A DNA stretch of 64,000 nt from Cannabis sativa (lineage: Eukaryota > Streptophyta > Magnoliopsida > Rosales > Cannabaceae). The DNA is taken from the NCBI RefSeq assembly GCF_029168945.1, contig NC_083603.1, forward strand, positions 37,359,396 through 37,423,395, given 5' to 3'. The position numbers and the translations under genes were made by a program. Below the pieces are notes generated by a model. It saw only the letters and a list, made by a program, of their open reading frames with translations, ran no database searches and was not told the origin of the DNA. Position 1 is the first letter of the stretch, and each line of letters begins with the position of its first letter. Below are positions 11,901 through 23,900 of the stretch, piece after piece.

Positions 11901-14900
11901 CCTAATAATAATAAAGCTCATTATTTTAAGAGAGTTGTATTTTATTTGATACTTATTTTAATCTATTTATTTTAAATATATATTTATTTAATTAGAATTT
12001 CCAATTTAGAATGAAAAATTCTAAATATAAATTTTAATTTAATATTTATAAATTTTACTTAGATGGATATGAAATTAACATGAATAATTTCCATCTTAGT
12101 AATAATTTCCAATAAATATTTAGAAAAATATTCAATTTAAGTTGTTACAAAATTAATTTAAATTAATTTACAACTCAAATTTAGTTTTCTACAAATATAT
12201 ATTGCATTTCGGAAAATTAAAGTATTTAATAATACAATTTTCGAAATTGCTAGTTAAAGTAAAATAAAAATAAATCCTAGAAAAATTATTCTAATTTAAT
12301 GTTGGCCCAAAATTAATTAATAAAATTAATTTACAACAAAAAATATAATTTTCCTATTTAATTAAATATATAAGAAAAATTTCAAATATTTAATTATGAT
12401 GATGAAAATCAACTTAAATATTAATTTTCTATTTAATTAAATACACTAGAAAAATACTTCAAGCAAAAACAGATAATATCTATCTAGATTTTCATGGACT
12501 AATGAATTTATTTTCTAATTAAATATATTTTACTTCATTTATTTTAATCAATCATTAAATGAAAAAATCATTGATTTAAGTTGGTCCAACATTAAAATAA
12601 TAATTTACAACTTTAATCTATTTTTCAAATAAAATTCGAAATTAATGCATTTAAGAAATGGAATTTCGAAATTGTGGGAAAAAGATTAATAAAATAAAAT
12701 AAAATATATTTTGAAAATTATTCAAACTTAAGTTATATGAAATAAGATTTCAAACTTAAAATAATTTTTAATTTTAATTAAATAACATGAAAATAATAAT
12801 ATTTAAGTATCATGATGAAAAACAACTTAAATATTGAATTTTAAATTTAATTAAATGTATTAAATTCAAGAAATAAATAATTAAGTATAGAGAAGACTTA
12901 AATATTAATTCTAATTTAATACTAGGAAAAATATACTTAACTTAGATTGTACCAAAATTAATTATTAAACAATTAATTTCACAATATATGATATTTTCCT
13001 AATTAAATATTAGAAAAAATAACTAGTTCTAGAAATAACTATCTAGAATAATTTCATTTACTAAGTGTTTTTCTAAAATTAACTTTAAAATATTAAATGA
13101 AAAATAAATTTCATATATTTTAAAAGTTAATTATGTTGCTGATTCAATTTTAATTAGGTTAGACTAATATAATTAACCTAATACAATTATTTAAATAAGG
13201 AAAATGGGTCTTCACAATTGGGGTAGTTCATGTGAGGGGGAGTTGGGTTCAATATGTCGTACGCACTTCTATTGGCCCCCAACTCTCACACAAGGCCCAA
13301 AAGAGAGGAATTTAACCTTTAAATAAACAATTGTTGTTCATTGAATAAGCCCAAACCTAATTGGGCCTAAATAAATTTACTTATGTCAAAATTTATTTTA
13401 GCAACCTAGTCCATTTACTTAGTAAAACTTAAAAGGGCTTCCTATATGCATCTAAGCCCAATAGCAAACATATAGGCTCACACAGGTCAAATGATTTGGA
13501 TGGGCCCTATCATGTTACCAGGTTTACACAGATGAAAGAAATTGCAAAATGTACCTGTTACAAATTATTTATAAGATCTATTGACAATTGGAGTATGATT
13601 AAAATCAAATCATTGGATCTGTCAACAAGTTAATCATAGAAATTTAGATCAAATAAATAATATGTTTGTAAAAGTTTTTTTGAATACATAATAATATAAT
13701 CAAACAATACCAACAAATAACTGATCTGGAATATCTGGAAAGTAAGCTAAAATATCTCCATTTTAAAATTTAAAATAAAAAATAAATTTTAAAATAAATA
13801 TCTTAACTAGACTTCAAATTTTGGTTGTTAGAGAATATTTGAAAAATTCAAAAAATTCACCAAACTCCTAAATTTCTTAAATTCTAACAAAAAATCAAAA
13901 ATATCTAACCAATTTTTCAAATATCAAGTTTATTCAAAATTTAAATTTATTTAAAATTTCTAATAAGATAATATAATATAATATCTTGAATTTTAAGTTT
14001 AGATATTTTATTATATTTTGAGTCTTATAATTTAATAAATTTAAATATTACATAAATAAACTAATTGAAAAATAAGATATTTTACATGGTTAGAATATTT
14101 AAAAAAAAATAATAAAATAATAAGTTTGAAAAATTTATGGTTTGAAACCCTAAAATATCTATTCAAACTAAACTAACCAATTTTTCAAATCTTCATGTTA
14201 TTTTTGCCAAAATATAATTTTATTAAAAAATGTCTAATAAGATAAAATGTTAAACCTAACATATTCCTTATCTTATAATTTTAATTAATAAAATATATTT
14301 TGAAAATAACAAATTTGAAAAAAGAGATGATATGGTTAGCAAAATTTTGAAATTAGAACAATATTATTTTAAAAAGATAATATTTTAATATCAAAGTAAG
14401 ATCATTTTAAAATTTAAAAATAATATCATATCTTATAATTAAAATAAAAAAAAGAATCTAAAATTTCAAAAATAACCATAAGGCTCCTTTGTGAGAAATC
14501 AAATTTTCAAAATTCAAAGCCTACTAATATTAGAAACTATTTTTAATTAATTAAAAAATATTAGTAAAAATTAATTTTATTCTAAACGTTAGATTTTTAA
14601 TTGAAAATTTAGATTCTACACAAAATTCTACCAAAATTTGGCTTTTCTTTCAATGAAAAACGATTTTTGAATCAAAAGTTATGACGAAAACAAGTTTGAG
14701 ACACAGGGTATGCATTGCATACCCCTGCGCGTGCGGAATGTGGTGTCTGGCCAAGCAGCCTCATTTGACCGTGAGACGTGGGCGCGAGCTGCCCTTCATA
14801 CAAGGAGCTGTCCCAGCGTCCGCGCGCGCGTGTGTGGATTCAAATCCTGATATTTTCGTTCAAATTCAAAAAATCATAACTAATTCATAAAAAATCCAAA

Positions 14901-15100
14901 TTAGGTTCTGTAAAAGCCTAAATTTATTAAGTTTTCGTCTACTTTCCAGGAAAAAAAAATCCCAAGTCGAAATAAAAAATATTTCAGTAACATATATTGT
15001 GATTTCTAAACTATCATCAAATAAGCACATAAACTACATGAAACCATCCAAATCAACACAAATCATCGTTTTAATTCATATGTCATGAAAGTAAATCATT
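11901..15100 (-). other. AT-rich leader of the Copia derivative, with GC island
   Basis: About 3 kb of very AT-rich sequence without genes. Two conserved blocks stand out. At 13200-13320 is a block with CACAATTGGGGTAGTTCATG. At about 14690-14840 is a GC-rich island that starts with a near-perfect palindrome (GGGTATGCATTGCATACCC at 14706-14724) and includes CGCGCGCGCG (14820). Both recur in the leaders at 42850/44100 and 48780/49870. The open frame at 14681-14890 is the island and is not supported as a protein. Confidence 0.7.
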
Positions 15101-15120
15101 ACCATGGCTCTGAGGCCAGT
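15101..15120 (-). promoter_or_regulatory. Primer-binding site, initiator tRNA-Met type
   Basis: On the minus strand ACTGGCCTCAGAGCCATGGT directly follows the LTR end. It resembles the usual plant initiator-Met primer site TGGTATCAGAGC, with two changes. The same sequence follows the LTR at 44541 in the related element. Confidence 0.85.
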
Positions 15121-15842
15121 TGTTGAATATTATTTTACCAAGATCTAGATTTACTAACAAGTATGTTTCATTAACATCCTAATATGAATTCTAAAACAAT
15201 GAAATAAACACATATAAAGTTTAGAAAACCTTACATTGGGTGCAGCGGAATATAATGACTCCTTCCATTCAGATATCTAGCCCTCGATTCCTTTCTGTAG
15301 CAGAGCATTATTAATATCTGAACCTGGATCTCTTTCTCTCCTTCCTTTGATGCGGAATCTCCTTCTTGTTGGTTGATTTTCCACAGTCTTACACACTATG
15401 ATTGAGATACCACTTGATGTGTGTGGGCACTCACTCATTCACTCAAGGATTTCGAAAAGTAAAGAAAAAAAAAAAGAGAGAAGATGGCGGCTAGAAATTT
15501 TTCTCTGAAGGAATAACATGTATCATCTTTTCCTGAAGCCATCACTACCTATTTATAGGTAACCACCTAGGTTCAAGTTAGAAATATTTGGCATTAAAAT
15601 AATAAAAAAAATAAATGATAAAACCCTATAAGTGTGGTCGGCCATGGGCCTTGGATAATGGGCCTCACTTATGCAATTTTGCTGTTTTATCATTCTTGTA
15701 TCTAATTTTATATTTCGCTGCACCCAATGTAAGGTTTTCTAAACTTTATATGTGTTTATTTGATTGTTTTAGAATTCATATTAGGATGTTAACGAAACAT
15801 ACTTGTTAGTAAACTAAGATCCTGGTAAAATAATATCCAACA
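15121..15842 (-). mobile_element. Rearranged 5' LTR: U5 part plus an inverted U5 end
   Basis: 15121-15707 is the last 0.59 kb of the LTR in minus orientation. It is then joined to about 134 bp of the same U5 end in opposite orientation (15709-15842, ending ATATCCAACA). The U3 start TGTTGGGTTTT expected at the outer end is missing. The two U5 copies form a large inverted repeat with a spacer of about 0.45 kb. Both outer ends of the whole insertion are therefore U5 ends, yet the target duplication is perfect. Confidence 0.85.
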
Positions 15843-15847
15843 GAACC
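15843..15847 (+). repeat. Target-site duplication GAACC, right copy
   Basis: This is the partner of 6973-6977. Tat gag coding sequence resumes directly after it in the same frame. Confidence 0.93.
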
Positions 15848-16600
15848 AACTCCCAGACGACCATCGGAGATGCTACTGAGTTACAAAATCTCCGCAACGC
15901 TCTTGGACTCATGCAGAATCATAACAACACCCTACATCATGATCAGGACAAACTCCGCACTGCGGTGAATCTCGCGTTCGATGAACAAAGGCAGATGTTC
16001 CCTGAATTGAGGGATAGAGAGATGGAGGCAATAAGGGCTCACCATGCAGAGATTGAAAATCGTAGTCGACAAGCTATCGTGCTAATACGAAAAACCTACC
16101 AAACTGTAGGTCAGCAACCTCCAAATGTCATTCCCCTGGGTGAGACGGACGAAGATCGAGTGATGAATATTTCCCAGACTACAAATGGTCAGCCGCCCAA
16201 TCCCCGGTCACGAGTTGCACTCGTGGGCCTAGCGGTAGGCGGGCAGACCTTGTCTAGTAATTCATTAGGAGATGTCATACCTGATGGTTTCAACCAGATC
16301 AATGGTGCCATTCCACCCGTCAACCAAGCAAATCAATCGCTAAGACAGTCAGGCACTTCTGTATTCGAAAGGTTGGGGGCACCCCATGACCTAAGGAATG
16401 ATCTTAAGAGAAAGAGGGGAGTAGACGAGCAGAATGTCGCGACAATCGTGCATCCCAGAACCCGTACTCAAATCCCCGCTCAAAAAGATGTTGACGTAAT
16501 TCAAATTGACCAGAATGTCGAGCGGGTTAGCCCAGCCATACAGGCACAGTTGGACGAACTGAAAATATGTTTTACGGCCTAGCCCGACAAAGAGACAATG
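15848..16600 (+). pseudogene. Tat gag, continuation after the nested insertion
   Basis: An open frame continues the 6741-6977 gag through the target duplication to a TAG at 16580-16582. It has a charged stretch around 15911-16120 and a basic segment (LKRKRG) near 16410. A one-base shift near 16570 restores a frame with the sequence FYGLARQRDNDLELDRARG, so the stop follows a frameshift. Shortly after that the gag core, zinc knuckle and protease are missing. The protein would act in particle assembly. Confidence 0.7.
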
Positions 16601-16850
16601 ATCTTGAGCTGGATCGGGCACGCGGAACTCCTTTCTCACCTGAGATCAATCTCTTGCCACGTTAATATTTCACTCGTACCTGAAGTTCCCAACAAAGAAT
16701 GGGGTGGGGTGTCTAAGAGGAAACCAGCAGTCTGCTCATGAATGTTACAACCTTGCAGTGGCCAAGGCTAAGCAGGAAATATCCTCCAGCCAGAGCACAG
16801 ACAAGGGAAAAAACATTCCAAGTAACGAACTTCCCAAGGCGGGGATGAAG
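16601..16850 (+). pseudogene. Tat pol remnant after a gag-protease deletion
   Basis: The sequence passes within about 100 bases from gag text (SPEINLLPR) to RGNQQSAHECYN. I recognise the latter as the segment between protease and RT in Tat polyproteins. The retropepsin and nucleocapsid regions are therefore deleted. Frames are broken. Confidence 0.55.
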
Positions 16851-16852
16851 AT

Positions 16853-17735
16853 GTGGATCCTCGACTTGGGGACCCAAGCAGCAATGTTGGACCTGTAGAA
16901 GAATTAGAAGAGATCGAGATCGATCTAGATATCCCGACCAGAAAGCTAAAGATCAGAAAGGGTTTGTTGTTCGAAGTAAAATCAGAATTGATAAAATTTC
17001 TGAGAGCAAACCTAGACGTTTTTGCCTGGTCACATGCAGATATTGTTGGAATTGATCCTTCTATCATTTCACATGTTTTGAATATCGATCCCAACTTTGG
17101 GCCAGTTCAACAAAAACGAAGGTTGTTGGACAAAGAACGAGCAGTAGCCTTGAAGGAAGAAGTTGAAAAGCTGTGCAACAACAACTTCATAATTGAAGGT
17201 TTCTACCAGGCTTGGGTCGCGAATCTCGTATTAGTACCCAAACCAAACAAAAAATGGCGAGTCTGTATTGACTTCACAGACCACAACAAAGCATGCCCCA
17301 AAGAATGTTTTCCACTTCCAAGGATCGATCAGCTCGTAGATGCAATAGCAGGGCATGAAATACTAAGCATCATGGATGCTTACTCAGGCTAGAATCAAAC
17401 CAAAATGCATCCACCAGACCAAGAACATACAAGTTTCTGAACAGATATGGGTCTATATTTCTACAAAGTAATGTCGTTTGGTCTGAAAAATGTTGGAGCT
17501 ACATACCGAAGATTGGTAAACAAAATGTTTAAAGATCAGATCGAGCATACTATGGAAGTATACGTGGATGATATGCTCGTCAAATCCAGAAATGTTGGGG
17601 GGCACATAGATGAGCTGGACGAGTGCTTCAAAGTCCTCAGAAAGTACAATATGAAACTAAATCCCTTAAAGTGTTCCTTCAGAGTCAGCTCGGGAAAGTT
17701 TCTAGGATTCATTGTCAATGCTTGAGGAATTGAAG
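16853..17735 (+). pseudogene. Tat reverse transcriptase, broken
   Basis: RT homology runs across two open pieces. The N-terminal piece (16853-17392) has the FAWSHADI approach segment, the NLVLVPKPNKKWRVCIDF block and the PLPRIDQLVDA block, and ends at a TAG where YSGYNQ is expected (17390). The second piece (17447-17725) has the FYKVMSFGLKN block and the catalytic YVDD box at 17561-17572, and ends at a TGA (17723). Two further stops lie between the pieces. It would copy element RNA into cDNA, but it is inactive as it stands. Confidence 0.85.
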
Positions 17736-18264
17736 CTAATCCAGAGAAGATTCAAGCCCTCCTGGATATGAACTCGCCAACATAAACCAAAGAAGTGCAA
17801 AGCCTGACTGGTCGGATCGCCGCGCTCAGCAGTTCGAGTGGACGGAAGAATGTGAAAAAGCTTTCCAAGAGCTCAAAACACAACTTGCAAAATCTCCCGT
17901 ACCCTATAAACCTCTGGATGGAGAAGAGCTGGGAATATACTTAGCTGTCACGGAACATGCTGTAAGTGTCGTGCTAACCAGAGAAGAGAACAACATACAA
18001 CACCCAGTCTATTACATCAGTAAAAGACTCATTGAGGCTGAGGGCCGATACCCATTAATAGAGAAACTCGCATACTGCCTCATTCTAGAAACAAGGAAGT
18101 TGAGGACCTATTTCCAAGCTCATCCTATTCGGATATACACTGACCAGCCACTACGCCAAATACTGCAAAAGCCAAATACTTATGGACGACTACTCAAGTG
18201 AGCGATAGAGTTGGGTAAGCATGAAATCACTTTCTAACCTCGAACAATAATCAAAGGCCAAGCC
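17736..18264 (+). pseudogene. Tat RNase H (first), broken
   Basis: After an internal deletion near 17820, text such as FEWTEECEKAFQELK begins the connection/RNase H region. Frames continue with GIYLAVTEHAVSVVL, HPVYYISKRL and EAEGRYPLIEKLA, and with RTYFQAHPIRIYTDQPLRQ (17971-18201), to a stop at 18199. A further segment (IIKGQALADF) leads into the next domain. It is degenerate, with stops at 18199 and 18235. Confidence 0.8.
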
Positions 18265-18903
18265 TTGGCAGACTTTGAGGTAGAATGCAGAGGCAAGAAA
18301 GAAAGCACACCGGAAAGAAACCCTGAGCCAATGCAAACACCTCAGCAAAGTAACAATGAAGATAAGCTGACCTGGAAACTACATGTAGATGGGTCAGCTA
18401 CAGATCAACTATCTGGTGCAGGAATTGCCCTTGTCACGCCTGGGGGGCAACACCTGCACGCTGCAGTCAAGTTCGGAATAAAAGCATCTAACAACAAAGC
18501 TGAGTACGAAGCTCTAATTGCCGGGCTAAAGTTAGCCCAGGAAATGAAGGCCAAACACATTGAAATCTGCAGTGATTCACAGCTGGTGGTAAATCATGTA
18601 TCTGGAGATTACGAGGCTCAGGGAGAAAAAATGGTAGCATATCTTAGCAAAATACATGATCTGCTCGCACAATTCAAAAGCTACGGTCTCAGAGAAATTC
18701 TGAGAGAAGAAAATACAACTGCAGACGCGTTAGCTCGATTGGCAAGCTGCAATGTAAGTGGCAAGGCGAACTTTGATCCTATCCAGTTCCTCGAGGAGCC
18801 AAGCATCACTGGCACGGAAGAAATCAAAATGATTGATACATCCAAAAATTGGATGACACCAATAGCAGCCTACCTGGACTCTAGGAAACTCCCAGATAAC
18901 TGA
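18265..18903 (+). pseudogene. Archaeal-type second RNase H of the Tat element
   Basis: This open stretch of about 210 codons carries the second RNase H that marks the Tat lineage. Visible blocks are LHVDGSATDQLSGAGIALV (first catalytic Asp), NNKAEYEALIAGLKLA (Glu), IEICSDSQLVVNHVSGDYEA (Asp) and ENTTADALARLAS (final Asp). All four acidic catalytic positions appear intact, although the surrounding polyprotein is broken. It ends at TGA 18901-18903. Confidence 0.88.
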
Positions 18904-19352
18904 AATGAAGCTCGGAAAATGAGAAGGAAAGCTGGACGGTATATAATAGTAGAGGGAACTATGTACAGAAGAGGATTCTCGATGCCATTGCTCAGATGTG
19001 TCAGTCAAGAAGAAGCTGCACGGATTCCATGGAAATCATGCCGCCGGACAAAGCTTATCCAAGAAAATTCTAAGGCAAGGTTACAACTGGCCTACGATGA
19101 TTGAAGATTCAAAAGCCTATGTTAAGAAGTGTGACAAATGCCAGAGATTTTCAAAGATACCATGAGCTCAACCCAACGAGTTAACACAGATGCAAAGTCC
19201 ATGGCCCTTTGCCATTTGGGGGATTGACCTGATCGGACAATTACCCAAAGGTAAAGGAGGAGTGCAGTATGCAGTGGTAGCGGTTGATTACTTCACTAAG
19301 TGGACTGAAGTCGAACCACTCGTAACCATTACATCAAAGAAAGTTCAAGACT
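18904..19352 (+). pseudogene. Tat integrase, N-terminal part, truncated
   Basis: A degenerate HHCC zinc domain remains; the CxxC half is visible as KCDKCQRFS at about 19127-19153. It is followed by the start of the catalytic core: PFAIWGIDLIGQLPKGKGG, which contains the first catalytic Asp, and VDYFTKWTEVEPL. Frameshifts occur near 19030 and there is a stop near 19163. Homology ends abruptly at about 19352, where Tekay-like LTR sequence begins, so the rest of integrase and the 3' LTR are lost. Confidence 0.82.
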
Positions 19353-20906
19353 GGAGTGCAGTACACTCGTACGCTAGTCATACTCTATCCGTACCGATGT
19401 GTTACAGTATCAGCCTATGCTCGGTATATCAGTCATACTCTGAGCATACCGATGTGATACAGTCAAATAGTACGGTACCATCGACCATAATATCAGCTTA
19501 TACTTGGTACGCTAGTCATACTCTAGCCATACCGATGTGATACTGTCGGATGGTACGAAGCCAACATACATATCTAATGTAATCTAACAGGCTTCCTAAC
19601 ATGCACGCTAAACATGTATATACATATGCATACTGTTATACTAATCTTACCTCGATTTCGAATTCAGGTGTGCCGGTCAACCTGAGTGGAACAATCTGCT
19701 CGGCAAATTATAGGCTCCTAAACCATAATAATCACAACACTGATAAGTGACACGCTAAATAACTTCCCGGGAACTTAAACTCGAAACTAGAAGTTTCCCT
19801 ATCGATAAATACAATGGCAATACCCTAAACAACACAAAAATGGGAAGAACTAGGGTTCCCAAATTTTCCCCAACCAGTAGACCGGTTCCTCAACTGGAAT
19901 TTCGGTTCTGGGAAAAATTCCTGGAAGCCAACCAATAGACCGGTTCCTACAGGCCTCCCTGAACGAGAATTCCGGTTCAATGCAGGAATGGGTCAAAAAT
20001 TCATAACTCGACCAATTCAACCCCAAACCAATTCAAACTTTCCAGACCTACTATTTAGACCCCAAAGATCAATTCTAAGGCAATAAAACAGCCACCCATA
20101 CACAGAAACACAATTCACTATTAAAGCTCCAAGCTTTGAGTTCAAAACTCAAACTTGGTTAAATCTAACTAATTAACAACAAAACCTGCTTGAATCACCT
20201 TAAATAACCATAAACAAACTTCAGAAACAACTCAAACACCAGCAGCAAACACAGAGCTCAAACATCCAATTTCATGCAAAATTTTATTACTTTAAACTTA
20301 AGAAAATAAAGGAGAGGGAGTCCAAGAATTCTACCTTGAATTGGGTCACTAACAATTGATCTTTAACTTAGATTTCAGTAAGAAAACACCGCACAAGTTG
20401 TTGGTTCCTAGGGCTTCGAACAAGAGAAAGAGAGAAAAGGTTTCTCTCAAATTCACTTTTTTTTTATTTACTTAATTCTCAAAAAAACAAGATCAATACT
20501 ATACTTAGGTTAATTACCGAATTGTGGCCAGCTGCCACCTTAAATACCAGCCACAAAACAAAAGGGTAAATGACTAAAATACCCTTCCCCACTTAACTAA
20601 TTAATAAAAGATCAAAGGGTAAAATAGTCATTTCTAGCTCATGACCAAACCCGACATTCCCAATGTCTAATTATACCGCCCCATTATACTAAAATATTAG
20701 ATTGTGATTCTACTGAGCCATACACCGCGTTCCATGTTGCCGGGCACCGAAAATGCAAAATTATGAAATTTCACTATATGACATAAAAATGCATTCTGAA
20801 TTCAAATATAGCAACATAAATAATTATTTTAGTATCAATAAATAATTTTCATAATTAAACTCTAATTATCTGCTAATTTCTAAATTTAAACTAAGCGGTC
20901 TTTACA
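19353..20906 (-). mobile_element. Diverged Tekay-like LTR, 3'-truncated, antisense
   Basis: On the minus strand it starts TGTAAAGACCGCTTAG at 20906 and follows the order of the full LTRs downstream: CACCGAAAATGC-type block, CCGGTTC palindromic area (about 19870-19975), a CCCGGGAAGT block, a TAGCGTGTCAC block and the GAAGCCAACATACA block. It breaks off inside the minisatellite. The minisatellite here (19360-19560) differs in sequence from the other copies (GTACGCTAGTCATACTC units), so this belongs to a diverged subfamily. Confidence 0.85.
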
Positions 20907-23900
20907 TTAATTATATTAGTCTAACCTAATTAAAATTGAATTAGCAACATAATTAACTTTTAAAATATATGAAAATTATATTTTCATTGAATGTTTTAAA
21001 GTTAATTTTAAAAAAATACTTAGTTAATTGAAATATATTCTAGACAGTTATTTCGAGTACTAGTTATATTTTCTAATATTTAATTAGGAAATTATTTTAA
21101 GTTGAAAATTAATTATTTATTTTAATTAATTTTGGACCAACTTAAATTACAAATATTTTTCCTAGTATTAAATTAGAATTAATAATTAAGTTTTTTTTAT
21201 ATACTTGATTATTTAATTCTTGTATTTAAGTTGATTTCATGTTTGATGCTTAAATATTATTATTTCCAGAATATTTAATTAAAGAGAAAATTATTTTAAG
21301 TTGGAAATTTTAACAAATTAAATTTAAATAATTTTCAAAATATATTTTATTTTATTTTATTGTTTTTTTAAATTCTAGATTGCATTTTTATTTAAATGCA
21401 GAAAATTTTGAATTTTCTTGAAAAATAGATTAAAGTTGAAAATTATTTATTTTAATTTTGGATCAACTTAAATCAATAATTTTTTTCTTTTAATGATTAA
21501 TTAAAATAAATGAACTAAAATATATTATAATTAGAAAATGAATTAATTAGTCAATGAAAGTCTAGATAGTTATTGTCTATTTGCATGAAGTATTTTTCTA
21601 GTGATATTTAATTAAATAGAAAATTAATATTTAAGTTGATTTTTATCATGACACTTAAATATTTGATAATTTTCTTAATATTTAATTGAATAGGAAAACT
21701 ATATTTGTGTTGAAAAGTAATTTTTAATTAATTTTGGACCAACATAAATTAGAATAATTTTTGAAGATTTATTTTATTTTATTTTATAGCATTTTCGAAA
21801 ATTGTATTTATTTTAAATACATTATTTTTCGATTTTTTCATTATATATTTATAGAAAATTAAATTTGAGTTGAAAATTTTTAATTGATTTTGGATCAACT
21901 TAAATTGAATAATTTTCGTTAAATTTATTGGAAATTAATACTAAGGATGGAAAATAATTTATTTTTATTTTTTTCTAGATCTTCCTTAAGTATAATTTTA
22001 TAAATATTAAATTAAAATTTATATTTAGAATTTTATTCTAAATTGGTAACTTTAATTTAATAAATATATATTAAAATAAGTATCAAAGAAAATACAACTC
22101 TTTAAAATAATGAGCTTTTAGTTATAAGGATATTCGATCTCCATTGTTAGTCTTACAATAGTTAAAAGTTTTCAATATAACCTCGAGACGCTAGACTTCG
22201 TCTCCCTTATGGATGGTTATTCGTTGAAAGCATTTAACAACGTAAGATCTCTTATGATAAGTACTTTGTAAGTTTTCGTCTCTATTAGACTCTCCCCTAC
22301 GGTGACTACTTAGAGATAAATTTACAAAGTATGAAATAGTGGTGGAAGCTCATAAAATAAGAATAACCTTGACTCTCACCTCCTGGGAAAACATTGGATT
22401 CTTATTCTAATCGAATAAAAGTTGCGAGAATGGTATCCATTTTAGATGAGTTGACAACTCTATTCAATGAATGATACTTTAACTCTCACCTACCGGGACA
22501 CTGTATCAGTTTGTTGGAAACTTTGGAAATTATTTAAGATGTGCCTGTTTTTTATTTTCACATGTCTTTGTTATTTGCTAAATGCTTGATAATTTCTGAA
22601 GTGTGTGTGAATTTATATTGAACCATGTTATTTTCTGTTATTAATTGTAGTTTAATTTCGAATCTTTATTGTTGGTCTAACTTAGCTTGTTGTTTTTAAT
22701 GGGACAAATCCTAATGAATTGTCATCCATTAGACAAACATAACAGTGTTAGATCTCGATAGATAAATATTTGTAAATGCTACATCTAGGTGTTCATCAAT
22801 TGATGACACCATAGACAAGTATTTAAAATATGAAACAAGAAGATTATACAAATAAGAATAACTTTGACTCTCGCCTACCAGGCCATCGTTGGATTCTTAT
22901 TTTAAATCGAAATTATCTTTTACTTATTCCTCTTAGCTTATTCATTTCGAATTTGCTTACATAGTATATCCTTGGATGAATGGTTTATAAATCATCTCCT
23001 TATAATGTCATTCTATTTTATTTTATGAAATTGAATGGCACATACGACTATAATCCCGACATTGTATCTCGAAATGATATAATCCTCGATCTTAGAATCT
23101 CCTACTTATATATGCTTACTTTAGGCAAATTAGACATAGAGTTAGATTAGTAGTGGTGGTCCAAGCTAGAATCATTACTCATTATATAAGGTATAAATTT
23201 AAGTCATTGACTTTAAATTATAGATTCCAAATAGATTTTTTTTTTATTTCTATTTCCAGAATACAATATAGTTCAACTTTCACAAGTGTTTAATATCCAT
23301 TTTCTGTCAATGGATTCAAACTGTATGTTAAAGTATGGAATATGAGTTTAGTATTCTGTGACCAGGATCCACTTGGACTATTCTAAGAACTCTTTATTGT
23401 AACTAAACCTAAGTCATCAAAAGACACAACCACATTTTAGTATCTATGGCATTTGTATCTTGTTCATAGTGGTTTTGACAAGATCATTCTCTGCAAAGAG
23501 TCAATATGCCTATACCCACTAAAAGTATAATCATCTCATTCGAAGATGGAGGTTCATTCAGGGGTGGATATGAGTTTTCGTTATATTCTTAAGACGATTA
23601 CTCTAGATTTTACCTTATGCGAAAGAAATTTGAAATGTTGGAAAAATTTCATGAATTTTTAACAATTGTGAAAAACCATTAAGGTAAGTGGTTAAAGATC
23701 GTGCAAACTGATAGGGGTGGAGAAATATTTGTTACATAGGTAGTTCAAAGATCATTAAGTTGATTTTTGAATTATATCCAAACTTACCTTCCCAGCAATT
23801 CGATTTGCATATTGATGATTAGTTACTAATTGTTGCCTAAGTCCTTCTAGGGATATACCCTAGTGATAGGAAAATTTCAAAATAATGGAATGGTTGTGTA

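Larger units (their letters stand above)
6978..15842 (-). mobile_element. Nested noncoding Copia derivative (LARD-like), 8.9 kb
   Basis: This complete insertion is flanked by GAACC. On the minus strand the order is: rearranged 5' LTR (15842-15121), primer-binding site (15120-15101), AT-rich leader (to about 11900), a motif-rich leader domain (11900-11511), a noncoding body (11510-8790), a purine tract next to the LTR (8767-8785) and the 3' LTR (8766-6978). No gag, protease, integrase or RT can be recognised. The signals needed for reverse transcription are present, so a relative would have supplied the proteins. It is similar throughout to 20907-27259. Confidence 0.88.

Noticed and set aside
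14681..14890. 69-codon frame in a GC-rich island
   Set aside because: It is the leader GC island; related copies break the frame.
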